A stretch of 64,000 nt of DNA from Manduca sexta (Eukaryota > Arthropoda > Insecta > Lepidoptera > Sphingidae), in assembly GCF_014839805.1 (NCBI RefSeq), contig NC_051120.1:9796001-9860000 (forward strand). The letters are read 5' to 3'. Below the pieces are notes generated by a model. That model saw only the letters and a list, made by a program, of their open reading frames with translations. It was not told the DNA's origin and made no database searches. Every line of letters begins with the position of its first letter. Within the stretch, counting starts at the first letter, position 1. Positions 1 through 9,513 of this stretch are shown piece by piece. A program made the translations under genes and the position numbers.

Positions 1-61
1 ATAAGTGCTAGTTTGCTAGATACAACACAACTGAATTCTCTACCATATTTAATCTGAACAG

Positions 62-3000
62 GTTTGTAGTGAGCTCTCACATCAGACACCATCCGACACA
101 GCGCGGCACAGTCCTGGAAGATTGTAATGCTCCAGATCCAGAGTTTATCCTGCCACAGGATCTCCTCAAAAAATACATAGTCTACGCCCGCGAGAATGTT
201 CATCCTAAATTACAGGTAAAATACTATAATTTTTAGCATCCTCCGTTATGATAAGGTGGGGTCAGCGCAACAAACTTATCACATTTGCTGTAGAGAGGAT
301 TTAGGTTAGCATTCCGATCAGCTGTCTGTCTAATTAATAAGGGACATTTTTAAATACAATACAGACAATTAAGCAGGCCGACATAACTGTGGCGACCGTC
401 CAATGTTTATCTTTTGCCGGTCGATATGTTTTTGAGCATGTCTTGATTTACCATCAGATGCAGTGAGGCCAGTTTACGGTGCCTTCGATAAAAAAAAGAT
501 ATTTCAAAACTCTTCCTACCTTTTTAAATCAGTTTTCTAAAGGATCTTTTAAACTGTCTATAACAATGTTATCATGTACTATCAGTATAATTATGCCACA
601 AAATAAAAATAAAACGTCACATCCCCATTTGTAAATAATTTTCTAATTCTAAATATATTTGCAGAACATGGATCAAGACAAAGTGGCCAAAATGTACAGT
701 CAACTGCGGCAAGAATCGTTAGCCACTGGCAGCTTACCTATCACCGTCAGGCATATTGAATCTGGTGAGATTAACCCACTTAATTATTTAATAATTAAAA
801 TAATAAGATAAGAAGTTAATAAGAAGTCTACCATTTCTTCTGGTTCTCCTGATTTTGTTCTGGGTAAATATTTCATTGTGTTAAATACGGTGCAAACACC
901 TATTGTGTTATTAAGCGTGCAACGCTATTATAGCGACACAGTGAACACCCCTAACCTTTAAAAAACTATAAGAATGCGGGTGCGCGTACCTAGTGTTATA
1001 ATTAGCGCAACACCAGTCCGCAAATTACATAATATGTTTTGCCTAGATGTACAAACACATTGGTCATGTTAGCTGATTACTCGTAGCGCTTAATTTCACA
1101 CGCGACGTGTGCAGTCAGTATTTCATTTACGCCGCAGTCAACGCGTTAATATATTCCCAATATAACAAAATATGTATGTTATAATAAGACATGTAAGCGG
1201 CGATAGCCTAGTTTTGTGTGGAAAGGACTGCCAAGACGAATGTCGGCAGGTTCAAATCCCAAAGCCACTGAGTTTTCTAAAATCATGTGTGAGGTGTAGT
1301 AGTATTAATATTATTATACATATATAAAATGTATGGTATATAAATATAAACACATTGTAATCCAAGGAGAGTAATAAATGATATTTCAACCAGAACAGTT
1401 GTCTTCATCTCCCCACATGGCGACCCTTGCCATATTTGGGACGCGTCGCGCCGGTACTGTCTCAGTGTAATATTACGTCTCTACAGTAAATAAATTGAAC
1501 TTTGATCCAAGATGACTCCTTCAAAACACGGCGAAGTGTTCACGCAAGTTGGTAAAATCAAAGGCTAAAATAAAAAATACCTATTTAAAAATCCGAAGAT
1601 GTGTCAATCAAAAGTGGACAAGGAAACGGTTTTCTTAAATCAGAATGCTGCTGGATCAAATAATGCCAAAATTGAAGAATTGAAGCTGCATATGTCTAGT
1701 ATTAGTATTTTGCTCGTGGTTATATGTATCCTACTGGGTCTCGGAGCTATCTATTTAATGTGGAAGCAATATAAGAAATGTCACCATGCCTGGATCAATG
1801 ACCAGATTACGCAAAATAATTTTCGTCGATCATTTAGCCGCGCTAGAGCCAATCGGGAAGAAGACAACGGCGTGCGTGATCCAATGAAATAGCAGAAGAG
1901 TCTTTTGTGTGCGTGAATGTGTTTGTGATACCCATCAAATAAAGTGAAATGTGAAAATCAATAGTGCAGTAACTCAAATATTTTATACATATTATTGACG
2001 GAAACAAATGTAATTTAAGGACATTAGAATTATACGTAAGTTATAATTTACTAAATTGAATAATGTAACATAAGACTCACGGCCCCTACTAAGGTAACAA
2101 ACAATCAGAATTTGGTTTGTATAATATCATATCACCATATCATTTTATGAAAGGTTATGGAAGATGAATTACTTGAGAGTTTAGATGAGCTTAAGTTAAT
2201 AAGAAAATATTTAATTAAGAAAGGAAAATCAAGATTTAAAGGTAATGTTATTAAGAATAAATTATCAGAAACGGAAAGTTTATATAAAAAGTGTACGGAA
2301 TTAATTCAATTATTATTGTCGAAGAAAGGAATAAAAACTGAATTTTTGTAAATCGTTAGCTTTATTAGAAAGTGAGATAAAATTGAACTATCAAAAAATT
2401 GTTAATTTATGTGCGGAAGGCAAATCAGATAGCGGTAGTGATAGCGAATTTTGTAAAACGAGTTTATATCAAGAAACAATTATGGATTTTGATTTTAAGA
2501 CCGCATGTAACTTGATTCCGATCATGAACGGTAAGGAAAATAACACCAAAAATATTATAGACACTGTAGAATTGTATGCAGAAACGTTGTCAGAACCAGG
2601 GAGAAAGATGCTCATAAAATTTGTTTTAAAAAGTAGACTAACTGAAAATGCGAAACTGCGTATGTCCAATGACTATTCATCTACGGATGAGCTTGTCAAA
2701 GATTTACGTAATATTCTGTTAAGTAAAAAAGTCATTTACTGCAATACAATCACGACTGCAAAACGCAAAACAAGGCTGGCGTTCAATTGACCAGTATGGT
2801 ACAGAGTTAGAAAAATTATTCACTAATTTGACAATATCGCAGGCTGATGGTAATTCTCAAAATTATACTGTTTTAAAACCGATTAATGAAAAATTGGCTA
2901 TTAAACGATTTGCAGATGGATTAAATGATTCCCGGCTTAGCACAATTATCGCAGCACGTAACTACAACAGTTTGACAGATGCAATTCAGGCTGCAAAAGA

Positions 3001-6000
3001 CGAGGAGTTGACGGCGGCATCTACTTCAAACGGTGAAAATATAATGCAATTTCAGCGTCGCAGTGGAGGTAAGTTTCAACCTAATATTTACCCTTATCAT
3101 CAACCATCATACAATCAACAGTCTCGCGGACATCGGAAATATCCTCATCACCCAACTTCAAATAATTACAGAAGAGGTAATTATAATAATTATACAAATA
3201 ATTTTGGTAGAGGTAGAGGAAATTTCAACAGTAATCGTGGTAGATCATTCTATAATTCTCGCGGTAACTCTCGGGGTTCATATAATAAAATAGATCGAGA
3301 GCGAACTAACCAACCAAACGAGAATCGATCGAGATATAAAACTCATGGTAGTGGTAATCAGCATCGCATGTTTTATACCGAACAGATAGATCAGAATGAA
3401 CCTTTGAAATCCGATAACGATGAAATAAAGTTTTTTCGATCTTAAACGTAATATTTTAGCATTAACTGGTAACGCGAAATTTTTAACTTTATATGTTGGC
3501 AAAAGGAAATATTTTTGGTTAGTAGACACCGGAGCATCAATAAGTGTGATAAAGAGAGATGCATTACCTAGCAACAGTATCATAAATAAAGATGAGACAA
3601 CCATAAACGGTATTGGGGGTCAAATTCAATCGATTGGGTTTAGTCATCTTAGCTTGAATCATCATAGTGACAAACACTGTGTCGAATTTGATACCAAGCT
3701 TTATATTTTCAATAACATACCATTAAAGGCGGATGGAATATTGGGTTTAGATTTTCTGTGTCGTTATGCGGCTAGTATCAACTTAAAGAATAACATTGTT
3801 ACTTTGTTTAAATACGGAATAGAATATATGTTAAAACTTCATGACGAAATTGATTATTCTAATGAAACATTACGTATTCCAGCGCGCAGTGAATCCATTC
3901 ACTATTTGTTTTCAGATACTGATTTTAAAGATGATTGTATTATTAATAATAAAGTACTGGCAGAAAATGTTTTTCTTGCGGGGTGTATAGCTAGAATAAA
4001 AAATAATAGGATTCCAGTAAAAATTTTGAATACCAATGAACATGATGTTATAATACCAATGTTTCAACCGGAAATACATTCACTTCAAGATTATGATTTA
4101 TGCAATTTTAAATGTATAGATAATAACTTAGAGCGAGTAACAAAGTTATTAGATATTTTGAAATTAGATCATCTTAATGTAGAGGAACGAGAATCCATTC
4201 AACAATTATGTGCTAAATATCCGGATGTTTTCTTTTTACCCGGAGACAAATTAACAACTACGAATATTTATGAACAATCAATAACTATCAAACCAAATAC
4301 TGGTCCTGTTTATGTTAAGCAGTATCGATTGCCTCATTCTCTAAAAGATGAAATAAATAGACAAATACAAGATATGATTAATAATGACATAATAGAGGAA
4401 GCAAGAAGCGAATGGTCTAGTCCTATATTGTTGGTTCCCAAGAAAACTGAGGGAAATAAAAAAATGGCGGCTAGTAGTAGACTACCGAAAACTTAATGAT
4501 TGCATTATAGACGATAAATTCCCTTTACCAAATATTAATGAAATTTTAGATTCACTTTGTGGCTCTATCTATTTCTCACATTTAGATCTTGATCAAGGCT
4601 ATTATCAAGTAGCTTTAGATAAAAAGAGTAGAGAATACACTGCGTTCACTACGAACACTGGGCAATACCATATGAAGAGATTACCTATGGGACTTAAAAC
4701 AAGTCCAAGCGCTTTTAGTAGAGTCATGTCAGTAGCTATGTCTGGATTAACATATGACAGATGTTTTATATATTTAGATGATTTGATTGTTTTTGGAAGA
4801 AATTTAGATAACCATAACAAAAATTTAATGGATGTTTTACAAAGACTGAGAAAAGTTAATTTGAAATTGAATCCACAAAAATGTATATTTTTGAAAAAAG
4901 AAATCCTTTACTTAGGACATTTAGTAACAGAAAATGGTGTTTTGCCCGACCCAGCAAAAGTTGAAATATTACAGAAATATCCAGTACCGACTAGTACAGA
5001 TGAAGTTAAAAGATTTGTAGCGTTCTGTAATTACTACAGAAAGTTTATTAAAAATTTTGCAAGTATAACTTATCCTTTAAATAAATTAACTAGAAAATAT
5101 GAACCGTTTATATGGACTGACAAATGTCAAAGTGCATTTGAAACCTTGAAACATGCTTTAACAACTCCACCAGTCTTAGAATTTCCAGACTTTTCGGAGA
5201 ATAATGAATTTATTATTCAAACAGATGCATCAGGTACGGCCATTGGAGCAGTTCTGAGCAATAAAAATATGAAACCAGTAGCATATGCAAGTAGACCACT
5301 TAATAAATCTGAACTGAACTATCCAACTATCTAGAAAGAATTAGTGGCTATTGTATGGGCTGTCAAATATTTCAGGCCTTATGTGTATGGCAAATCATTC
5401 ACAATAATGACCGACCACAGGCCTTTAATATATTTATTTTCAATGAAAGATCCCTCTAGTAGACTTTTAAAATTTAGATTGACATTAGAAGAATATAATT
5501 TTAAAATTGTGTATGTGAAAGGAAAAGAAAATAGTGTAGCAGACGCATTATCCAGAATTGATATTACTGTAGATACTTTAAAGGAAATGAATAAAGAAAT
5601 AATGTTAGTTACGACTAGAGCACAGAAAAAACAACTAGATAAAAATTTAAATACACGTATTTTTAGTAATTCGGATAAACAGTGGCCTGATCAACCACGT
5701 GTAGTTGAAATACTAAAAATACCAAATGATTCTGTAGAAATGACTTTTATAGGTAATGAAGAATTAAATCAATTAAAAATACAGAATAACGTAGATGAAG
5801 AAAAGGAATGTTTTGTTTATAGTCATCATAGGAAAATATTATATATTAACCTTAACTTTAGGGCACAATTTTCGCGAGCCGAATTTGTAACTAAGTTAGC
5901 AAAGTTTTGTAGACATATAAATATAAATGAACTATGCATAGTAAAAACTAAAAATTGTGAGAGTTTTATTAAAGATATATTAAGAGAAATAAAAGATAAC

Positions 6001-8579
6001 AAGGATTGGACAGGTCCACGAATTTATGTATTAAGAGGAGTTAGAAGAATAAATGATGAAGCAGAAAAGAAGTATATTTTACATGATTTTCATCTGTTAC
6101 CCACTGCAGGTCATGCAGGTGTACGCAGGATGACTAATAATATTAAAAGAAAATTTTACTGGCCAGGCTTAGATAAAGATGTTAAAGACTTTGTAAGTAA
6201 ATGCGTTAAATGTCAAAAAATGAAGCATTGTAGATATGTCAAGGCGCCCATGGAGATAACTACAACAGGGGCCTTATTCTCTATCGCGCACGTTATTTTG
6301 ACAATGTGTAACAAGCACGTAACACAACGCGTCAAGTTTAGGACGATAGAATTTTGGCTTACAGAATACCATTCCACGCACATTTCTCGAAGATAACATG
6401 ACACGGCCGCGTTACGCGTTTACACTATCATACAGAATAAGGGCCCAGCTTCTTATGCTTTTGAAAAGATCTTTCTTGACATCGTAGGTCCTTTAGAAAG
6501 AGATGTAGACGAAAATATTTATATTTTAACACTACAATGTGAGCTTACTAAATTTGTAGAAGCTTATCCATTAAAAAATAAGGATACGGTAAGTGTAGCA
6601 CATGCTTTAGTTCATAATTTTATTTTAAGATTTGGGATACCAAACGCGATAGCGACTGACCGTGGTACAGAGTTCGTCTCTTCAGTAATGGACCAGGTAT
6701 GTAAATTATTAGGAATAAACAAAATTACATCCACAGCATATCACCATCAATCTATCGGTGCGCTTGAAAATTCACATAATAGTTTGAATACATTTTTGCG
6801 CATACAGTGTGATGGACAGAAAGACACATGGAGTCAGTGGATACAATACTGGTGTTATAGTTTTAACAATACTGTTCATACGGAAACAAAGTACACACCC
6901 TTTGAATTGGTATTTGGCAGAGCTAGTGTAATACCATGTAGAGTAAGTCATCATATAGAACCGCTATATAATCCAGATAGTTATCCTTTAGACCTTAAGT
7001 ATAGGTTACAAGTAGCACATCAAGATGCTCGTAATAATTTAATTTTAAGTAAACAAATGCGTAAACGTTCATATGATAAATATCTTAATGATGTAAAATA
7101 CAATAGTGGTCAATTAATATTGGTTAAAAATGAAACAGCCAATAAATTTGAAAGTCAATGGAAAGGCCCATTTGTCGTATTAAAAGATTTAGGTGTTAAT
7201 GTTAAAATTATAAAAAATAATAAATGTGATGTAATTCATAAAAATAGAACAAAACCGTTTATAACTTAAATTGTATTAATTATATTATAACGATTAAATT
7301 TAATATAGCATATAAATATATAAAAAAAAAATGTAAAAAAAAAAAAAAAAAAATCATATAATATTTTTTTTTTTTTTTTCACCCCTGAGGTGAGGTGTAG
7401 TAGTATTAATATTATTATACATATATAAAATGTATGGTATATAAATATAAACACATTGTAATCCAAGGAGAGTAATAAATGATATTTCAACCAGAACAGT
7501 TGTCTTCATCTCCCCACATGTGTGTATTCTTTGTGAATTTATCGTTCGCTTTAACGGTGAGGAAAAACATCGTGAGGAAACCTGCACATCTGAGAAGTTC
7601 TCTGTAGGAATTTCGAAGGTGTGTGAAGTCTACCAATCCGCACTAGGCCAGCGTGGTGGACTAAAACCTAATCCCTCTCAGTAGTAGAGGAGGCCCGTGC
7701 TCAGCAGTGGGACAGTATATAATCCAGGGCTGATATTATTATTATTAATAAGGCATTACTATGACCCCTGGTACTAACGCGTGTGTTGCGGTGCAGTGAT
7801 CCGCATGAGCGAGGCGCACGCGCGCATGCACCTGCGCGCGCAGGTGTCGGAGGAGGACGTCAACGTCGCCATCCGCACCATGCTCGAGAGCTTCGTCGAC
7901 ACGCAGAAGTACAGCGTCATGCGCGCCATGAGACAGGTAACTACTGCACTGTGGACGGTAACTTACACTACAATATGTCATTAGGAGAATCAGTTACTAG
8001 ACATGTTCTTTGTCATAGTCTCATTAGAAATTTAGGTTAAATTTAAATAACTTATTAGTCTTATGGCTAAATTGTTGTCAAAATTATGTATTGCATAGTC
8101 GGTATATCATAGAAAACCAAATAGCAGCAACATCCTGTAACACATTGTTACTAAAACGAAAATACTTTTTTTATGGTGACAAATTTATTTACAGTATGGA
8201 CAGTGTAAACAAGCCGATTAGATTAGTACCGCTATTTCAGCCAAAACCAATGTAACGATCCGCTGATAAATATAAATATTTTTCTTCACAGACATTCCAA
8301 AAATACCTTTCATACAAGAAGGACCACAGCGAACTCCTATACTACATTCTCCGACAACTCACAATGGACCAACTGGCCTACATGCGTGGCCTACACAATC
8401 ATTCACAATCCACCATCGAAATATCAGAGAGAGACCTCATCGAGCGAGCAAGACAGATTAACATAACAGACTTGAAACCATTCTACGACAGCCGAATATT
8501 CAAAATGAACAACTTCAGCTATGATCAGAAGAGGAAAGTCATTGTTCACTTGATGCCTGAAACTCCAAGTAGTTCTTAA
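62..8579 (+). CDS. Mcm2: DNA replication licensing factor MCM2, C-terminal part (last four exons; 5' part lies outside the window)
   Basis: MCM2 is one subunit of the MCM2-7 hexameric helicase that is loaded at replication origins and unwinds DNA in the nucleus. Visible coding exons are 62-215, 665-764, 7797-7936 and 8292-8579 (stop at 8577-8579), all with AG/GT boundaries and matching phases. The translation follows animal MCM2: [13 protein letters not shown], then [57 protein letters not shown], and the C-terminal winged-helix part ending [15 protein letters not shown]. The Walker A/B part of the AAA+ domain must lie upstream of base 1. The intron 765-7796 has been expanded by an LTR retrotransposon nested in a SINE, and exon 3 begins only about 60 bp after the SINE tail. 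Family identity is very sure; the MCM2 paralogue is chosen over other MCMs from the TQKYSVMR and ARQINI motifs. Confidence 0.95.
1197..1289 (+). mobile_element. SINE family 1, tRNA-like 5' head (left half of a split copy)
   Basis: This piece starts GCGGCGATAGCCTAG, with an A-box-like TAGCCTAGTT and a B-box-like GGTTCAAATCCC, as in tRNA-derived SINEs. It stops at ATCATGTG, where the LTR retrotransposon begins; the rest of the SINE resumes at 7519. Uninterrupted copies at 9062 and 16588 show the sequence that should be continuous here. Confidence 0.85.
1290..1417 (+). repeat. 5' LTR (128 bp)
   Basis: It begins TGAGGTGTAG and ends CCCCACA. It has TATA-rich sequence in the middle and an AATAAA near 1372 that could serve as a poly(A) signal. 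It is identical by eye to 7391-7518. Confidence 0.92.
1418..1435 (+). promoter_or_regulatory. Probable primer-binding site of the LTR element
   Basis: The sequence directly after the 5' LTR reads TGGCGACCC. A TGG start right after the LTR is what a tRNA 3'-CCA primer requires. I do not assign the tRNA. Confidence 0.65.
1599..1892 (+). CDS. Small single-pass membrane protein ORF in the 5' region of the LTR element (97 aa)
   Basis: An intact 97-codon frame lies between the primer-binding site and gag. Its N-terminal half is polar. Residues about 34-54 form one strong hydrophobic segment ([20 protein letters not shown]), followed by a basic, Cys/His-containing tail ([11 protein letters not shown]) and an Arg/Asn-rich C terminus. 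That is the shape of a type III or tail-anchored membrane protein. Unlike gag and pol of the same copy, this frame is unbroken. Such an ORF is not part of the standard gag-pol set, and I do not recognise a named family. It could be a spliced accessory gene or a remnant of a captured envelope tail; the sequence does not decide. Confidence 0.55.
   Translation: MCQSKVDKETVFLNQNAAGSNNAKIEELKLHMSSISILLVVICILLGLGAIYLMWKQYKKCHHAWINDQITQNNFRRSFSRARANREEDNGVRDPMK
2157..3445 (+). pseudogene. gag of the LTR retrotransposon, frameshifted
   Basis: Gag would form the particle shell that packages the element RNA. The coding signal runs through three frames: 2157-2351, 2383-2790 and roughly 2775-3445, so at least two frame changes interrupt it. 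The last segment has a helical capsid-like part and then a long Arg/Gly/Asn/Tyr-rich tail (residue motifs such as GRGRGN and NSRGNSRGS). There is no CCHC zinc knuckle, so RNA binding would rest on the RG-rich tail, as in Gypsy-type errantiviruses. The frame closes at 3443-3445 just after a T6 run, and pol continues in another frame. Confidence 0.8.
3446..7269 (+). pseudogene. pol of the LTR retrotransposon: protease, RT, RNase H, integrase; broken in several places
   Basis: The protease is seen near 3514-3560 (LVDTGAS). Reverse transcriptase spans about 4250-4950, with the catalytic YLDD box near 4770 and [14 protein letters not shown] just before it. RNase H follows ([14 protein letters not shown] near 5217, and TDHRPL near 5410). 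Integrase has the HHCC zinc region near 6090-6225 ([19 protein letters not shown]), then a catalytic core with TDRGTEF near 6657. Breaks are a one-base frame change in the A-run near 4458-4464, an in-frame TAG at 5332-5334, and the MITE at 6269-6445, which brings in a stop at 6394-6396. The last ORF ends at 7269. The order RT-RNaseH-IN places it in Ty3/Gypsy. The copy is not expected to make a functional polyprotein. Confidence 0.9.
6269..6445. mobile_element. 177-bp MITE inserted in the integrase region of the retrotransposon
   Basis: The ends are inverted: GGGCCTTATTC at the left, and the complement of the right end reads GGCCCTTATTC (one mismatch in 11). A CAG triplet flanks both sides (6266-6268 and 6446-6448), consistent with a 3-bp target duplication. 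Insert plus duplication is 180 bases, a multiple of three, but the insert holds stop codons in the pol frame. The family is unassigned; a 3-bp duplication is seen in PIF/Harbinger-like transposons, though those usually target TWA. Confidence 0.8.
7321..7390 (+). other. A- and T-homopolymer stretch before the 3' LTR (polypurine tract region)
   Basis: Runs of A near 7323-7352 and a long T run near 7365-7379 precede the 3' LTR. An extra TGAGG directly before the LTR start duplicates its first five bases, so the exact LTR boundary is 7386 or 7391. Homopolymer lengths here may be unreliable. Confidence 0.5.
7391..7518 (+). repeat. 3' LTR (128 bp)
   Basis: It is identical by eye to the 5' LTR and is followed by the TGTG target duplication and the resumed SINE body. 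Confidence 0.92.
7519..7740 (+). mobile_element. SINE family 1, body and tail (right half of the split copy)
   Basis: This piece continues the SINE interrupted at 1289: TGTGTATTCTTTGTGAAT, then GTGAAGTCTACCAATCC, TCAGCAGTGGGACAG and a terminal TTATTATTA tract. Its 3' tail ends about 57 bp before MCM2 exon 7797-7936. Confidence 0.85.
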
Positions 8580-9006
8580 GGATTTGTAATGGCAATTATT
8601 CTGTCAAGCAAATTAATGCATGTAGTACTAAGATTGTGTTATGCGGATTTTTATTCGACACGCAATTTTTTATTGTTTAAAATATAGATACGTAGCTGTT
8701 GATAAGTAAACCCAGAACATATCCATTTAAAAAAGAAACAGGAGAATTCAAATTGTCATAAGTTTTAATACAGTTCAAAATGAATTTTCTATAATAATAA
8801 TATTCTAGGAATCGCTTTTTCCCCGTAGCTCCGCCCACCTAAATGTTTTCCCAGAATAGAAATCAATACACTTAAAATATACCTTGTTATTCAGCGACAG
8901 CGAATCTTGCCATTACAGAAATAATAGTTCATGTTTTCAATTATAACTAACATACCCACTTAAGTCTATCCTTTCATATTATTGTGAATTACAAATTGCT
9001 AGTTGA

Positions 9007-9513
9007 GGGCTATTCCGTCTACCAGGGTATATCCGTCTTTTTGCAATTACGGGCGTTGTAAGCGACGATAGCCTAGTTGGGTGTGGAACGGACTGCCGAG
9101 GCGAATGTCCGCAGGTTCAAATCCCAAGGGCACACACCTCTGACTTTTCTAAAGAATCATGTGTGTATTCTTTGTGAATTTATCGTTCGCTTTAACGGTG
9201 AAGGAAAACATCGTGAGGAAACCTGCACATCTGAGAAGTTCTCTATAGGAATTTCGAAGGTGTGTGAAGTCTACCAATCCGCACTAGGCCAGCGTGGTGG
9301 ACTAAGGCCTAATCCCTCTCAGTACTAGAGGAGGCCCGTGCTCAGCAGTGGGCAAGTATATAATACAGGGCTGATATTATTAATTGCAGAGCTTCTTTCA
9401 TAATAATATAGGTCAGAGTAAAAAAATCCCTAATTACATATACAACTAAAAAACTTCCGAGTAGAACGCCCGTAATTGCAAAGGCGGACATCGCCCATAG
9501 ACGGAATAAGGCC
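9007..9513. mobile_element. MITE family with TTCCGTCTA ends (copy A), carrying a nested SINE
   Basis: The left end reads GGGCTATTCCGTCTACC followed by TTGCAATTACGGGCGTT. The right end is the complement of this arrangement (GAACGCCCGTAATTGC ... AGACGGAATAAGGCC). A complete SINE family 1 copy occupies most of the interior. Two other copies lie at 48865-49059 and 49722-49908. Confidence 0.8.
9062..9384 (+). mobile_element. SINE family 1, full-length copy
   Basis: It has the tRNA-like head with A-box TAGCCTAGTTGG and B-box GGTTCAAATCCC, the body, and the tail TACAGGGCTGATATTATTA. An 83-codon open frame across it is a by-product of the SINE and not a gene. Confidence 0.88.

Larger units (their letters stand above)
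1290..7518 (+). mobile_element. Ty3/Gypsy-type LTR retrotransposon, gag-pol, no env, full length but coding-defective
   Basis: Two identical 128-bp LTRs (1290-1417 and 7391-7518), each TG...CA, bound the element. A 4-bp target duplication TGTG (1286-1289 and 7519-7522) restores the host SINE sequence exactly when the element is removed. Internal order is small membrane ORF, gag, protease, reverse transcriptase, RNase H and integrase, which is the Ty3/Gypsy order. No env-like reading frame lies between the pol stop (7267-7269) and the 3' LTR. Gag is RG/N-rich without CCHC knuckles. The copy carries frameshifts in gag, a frameshift near 4460, an in-frame TAG at 5332-5334 and a MITE in integrase. 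It sits in the sense orientation within an MCM2 intron. Confidence 0.93.

Noticed and set aside
1197..1270. Functional tRNA gene
   Set aside because: The A-box and B-box are present, but the sequence does not fold into a cloverleaf with a proper acceptor stem, and it continues into a SINE body seen in several copies.
7270..7390. Possible env gene of the retrotransposon
   Set aside because: Only about 120 bp of homopolymer-rich DNA lie between the pol stop and the 3' LTR; there is no room for env.
7745..7981. Antisense frame over MCM2 exon 7797-7936
   Set aside because: It is a shadow of a GC-rich conserved exon; the plus-strand reading matches MCM2.
9077..9328. 83-codon open frame (also 16651-16899 on the minus strand)
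   Set aside because: It is the translation of SINE family 1 and recurs wherever the SINE is intact; it is not a host gene.
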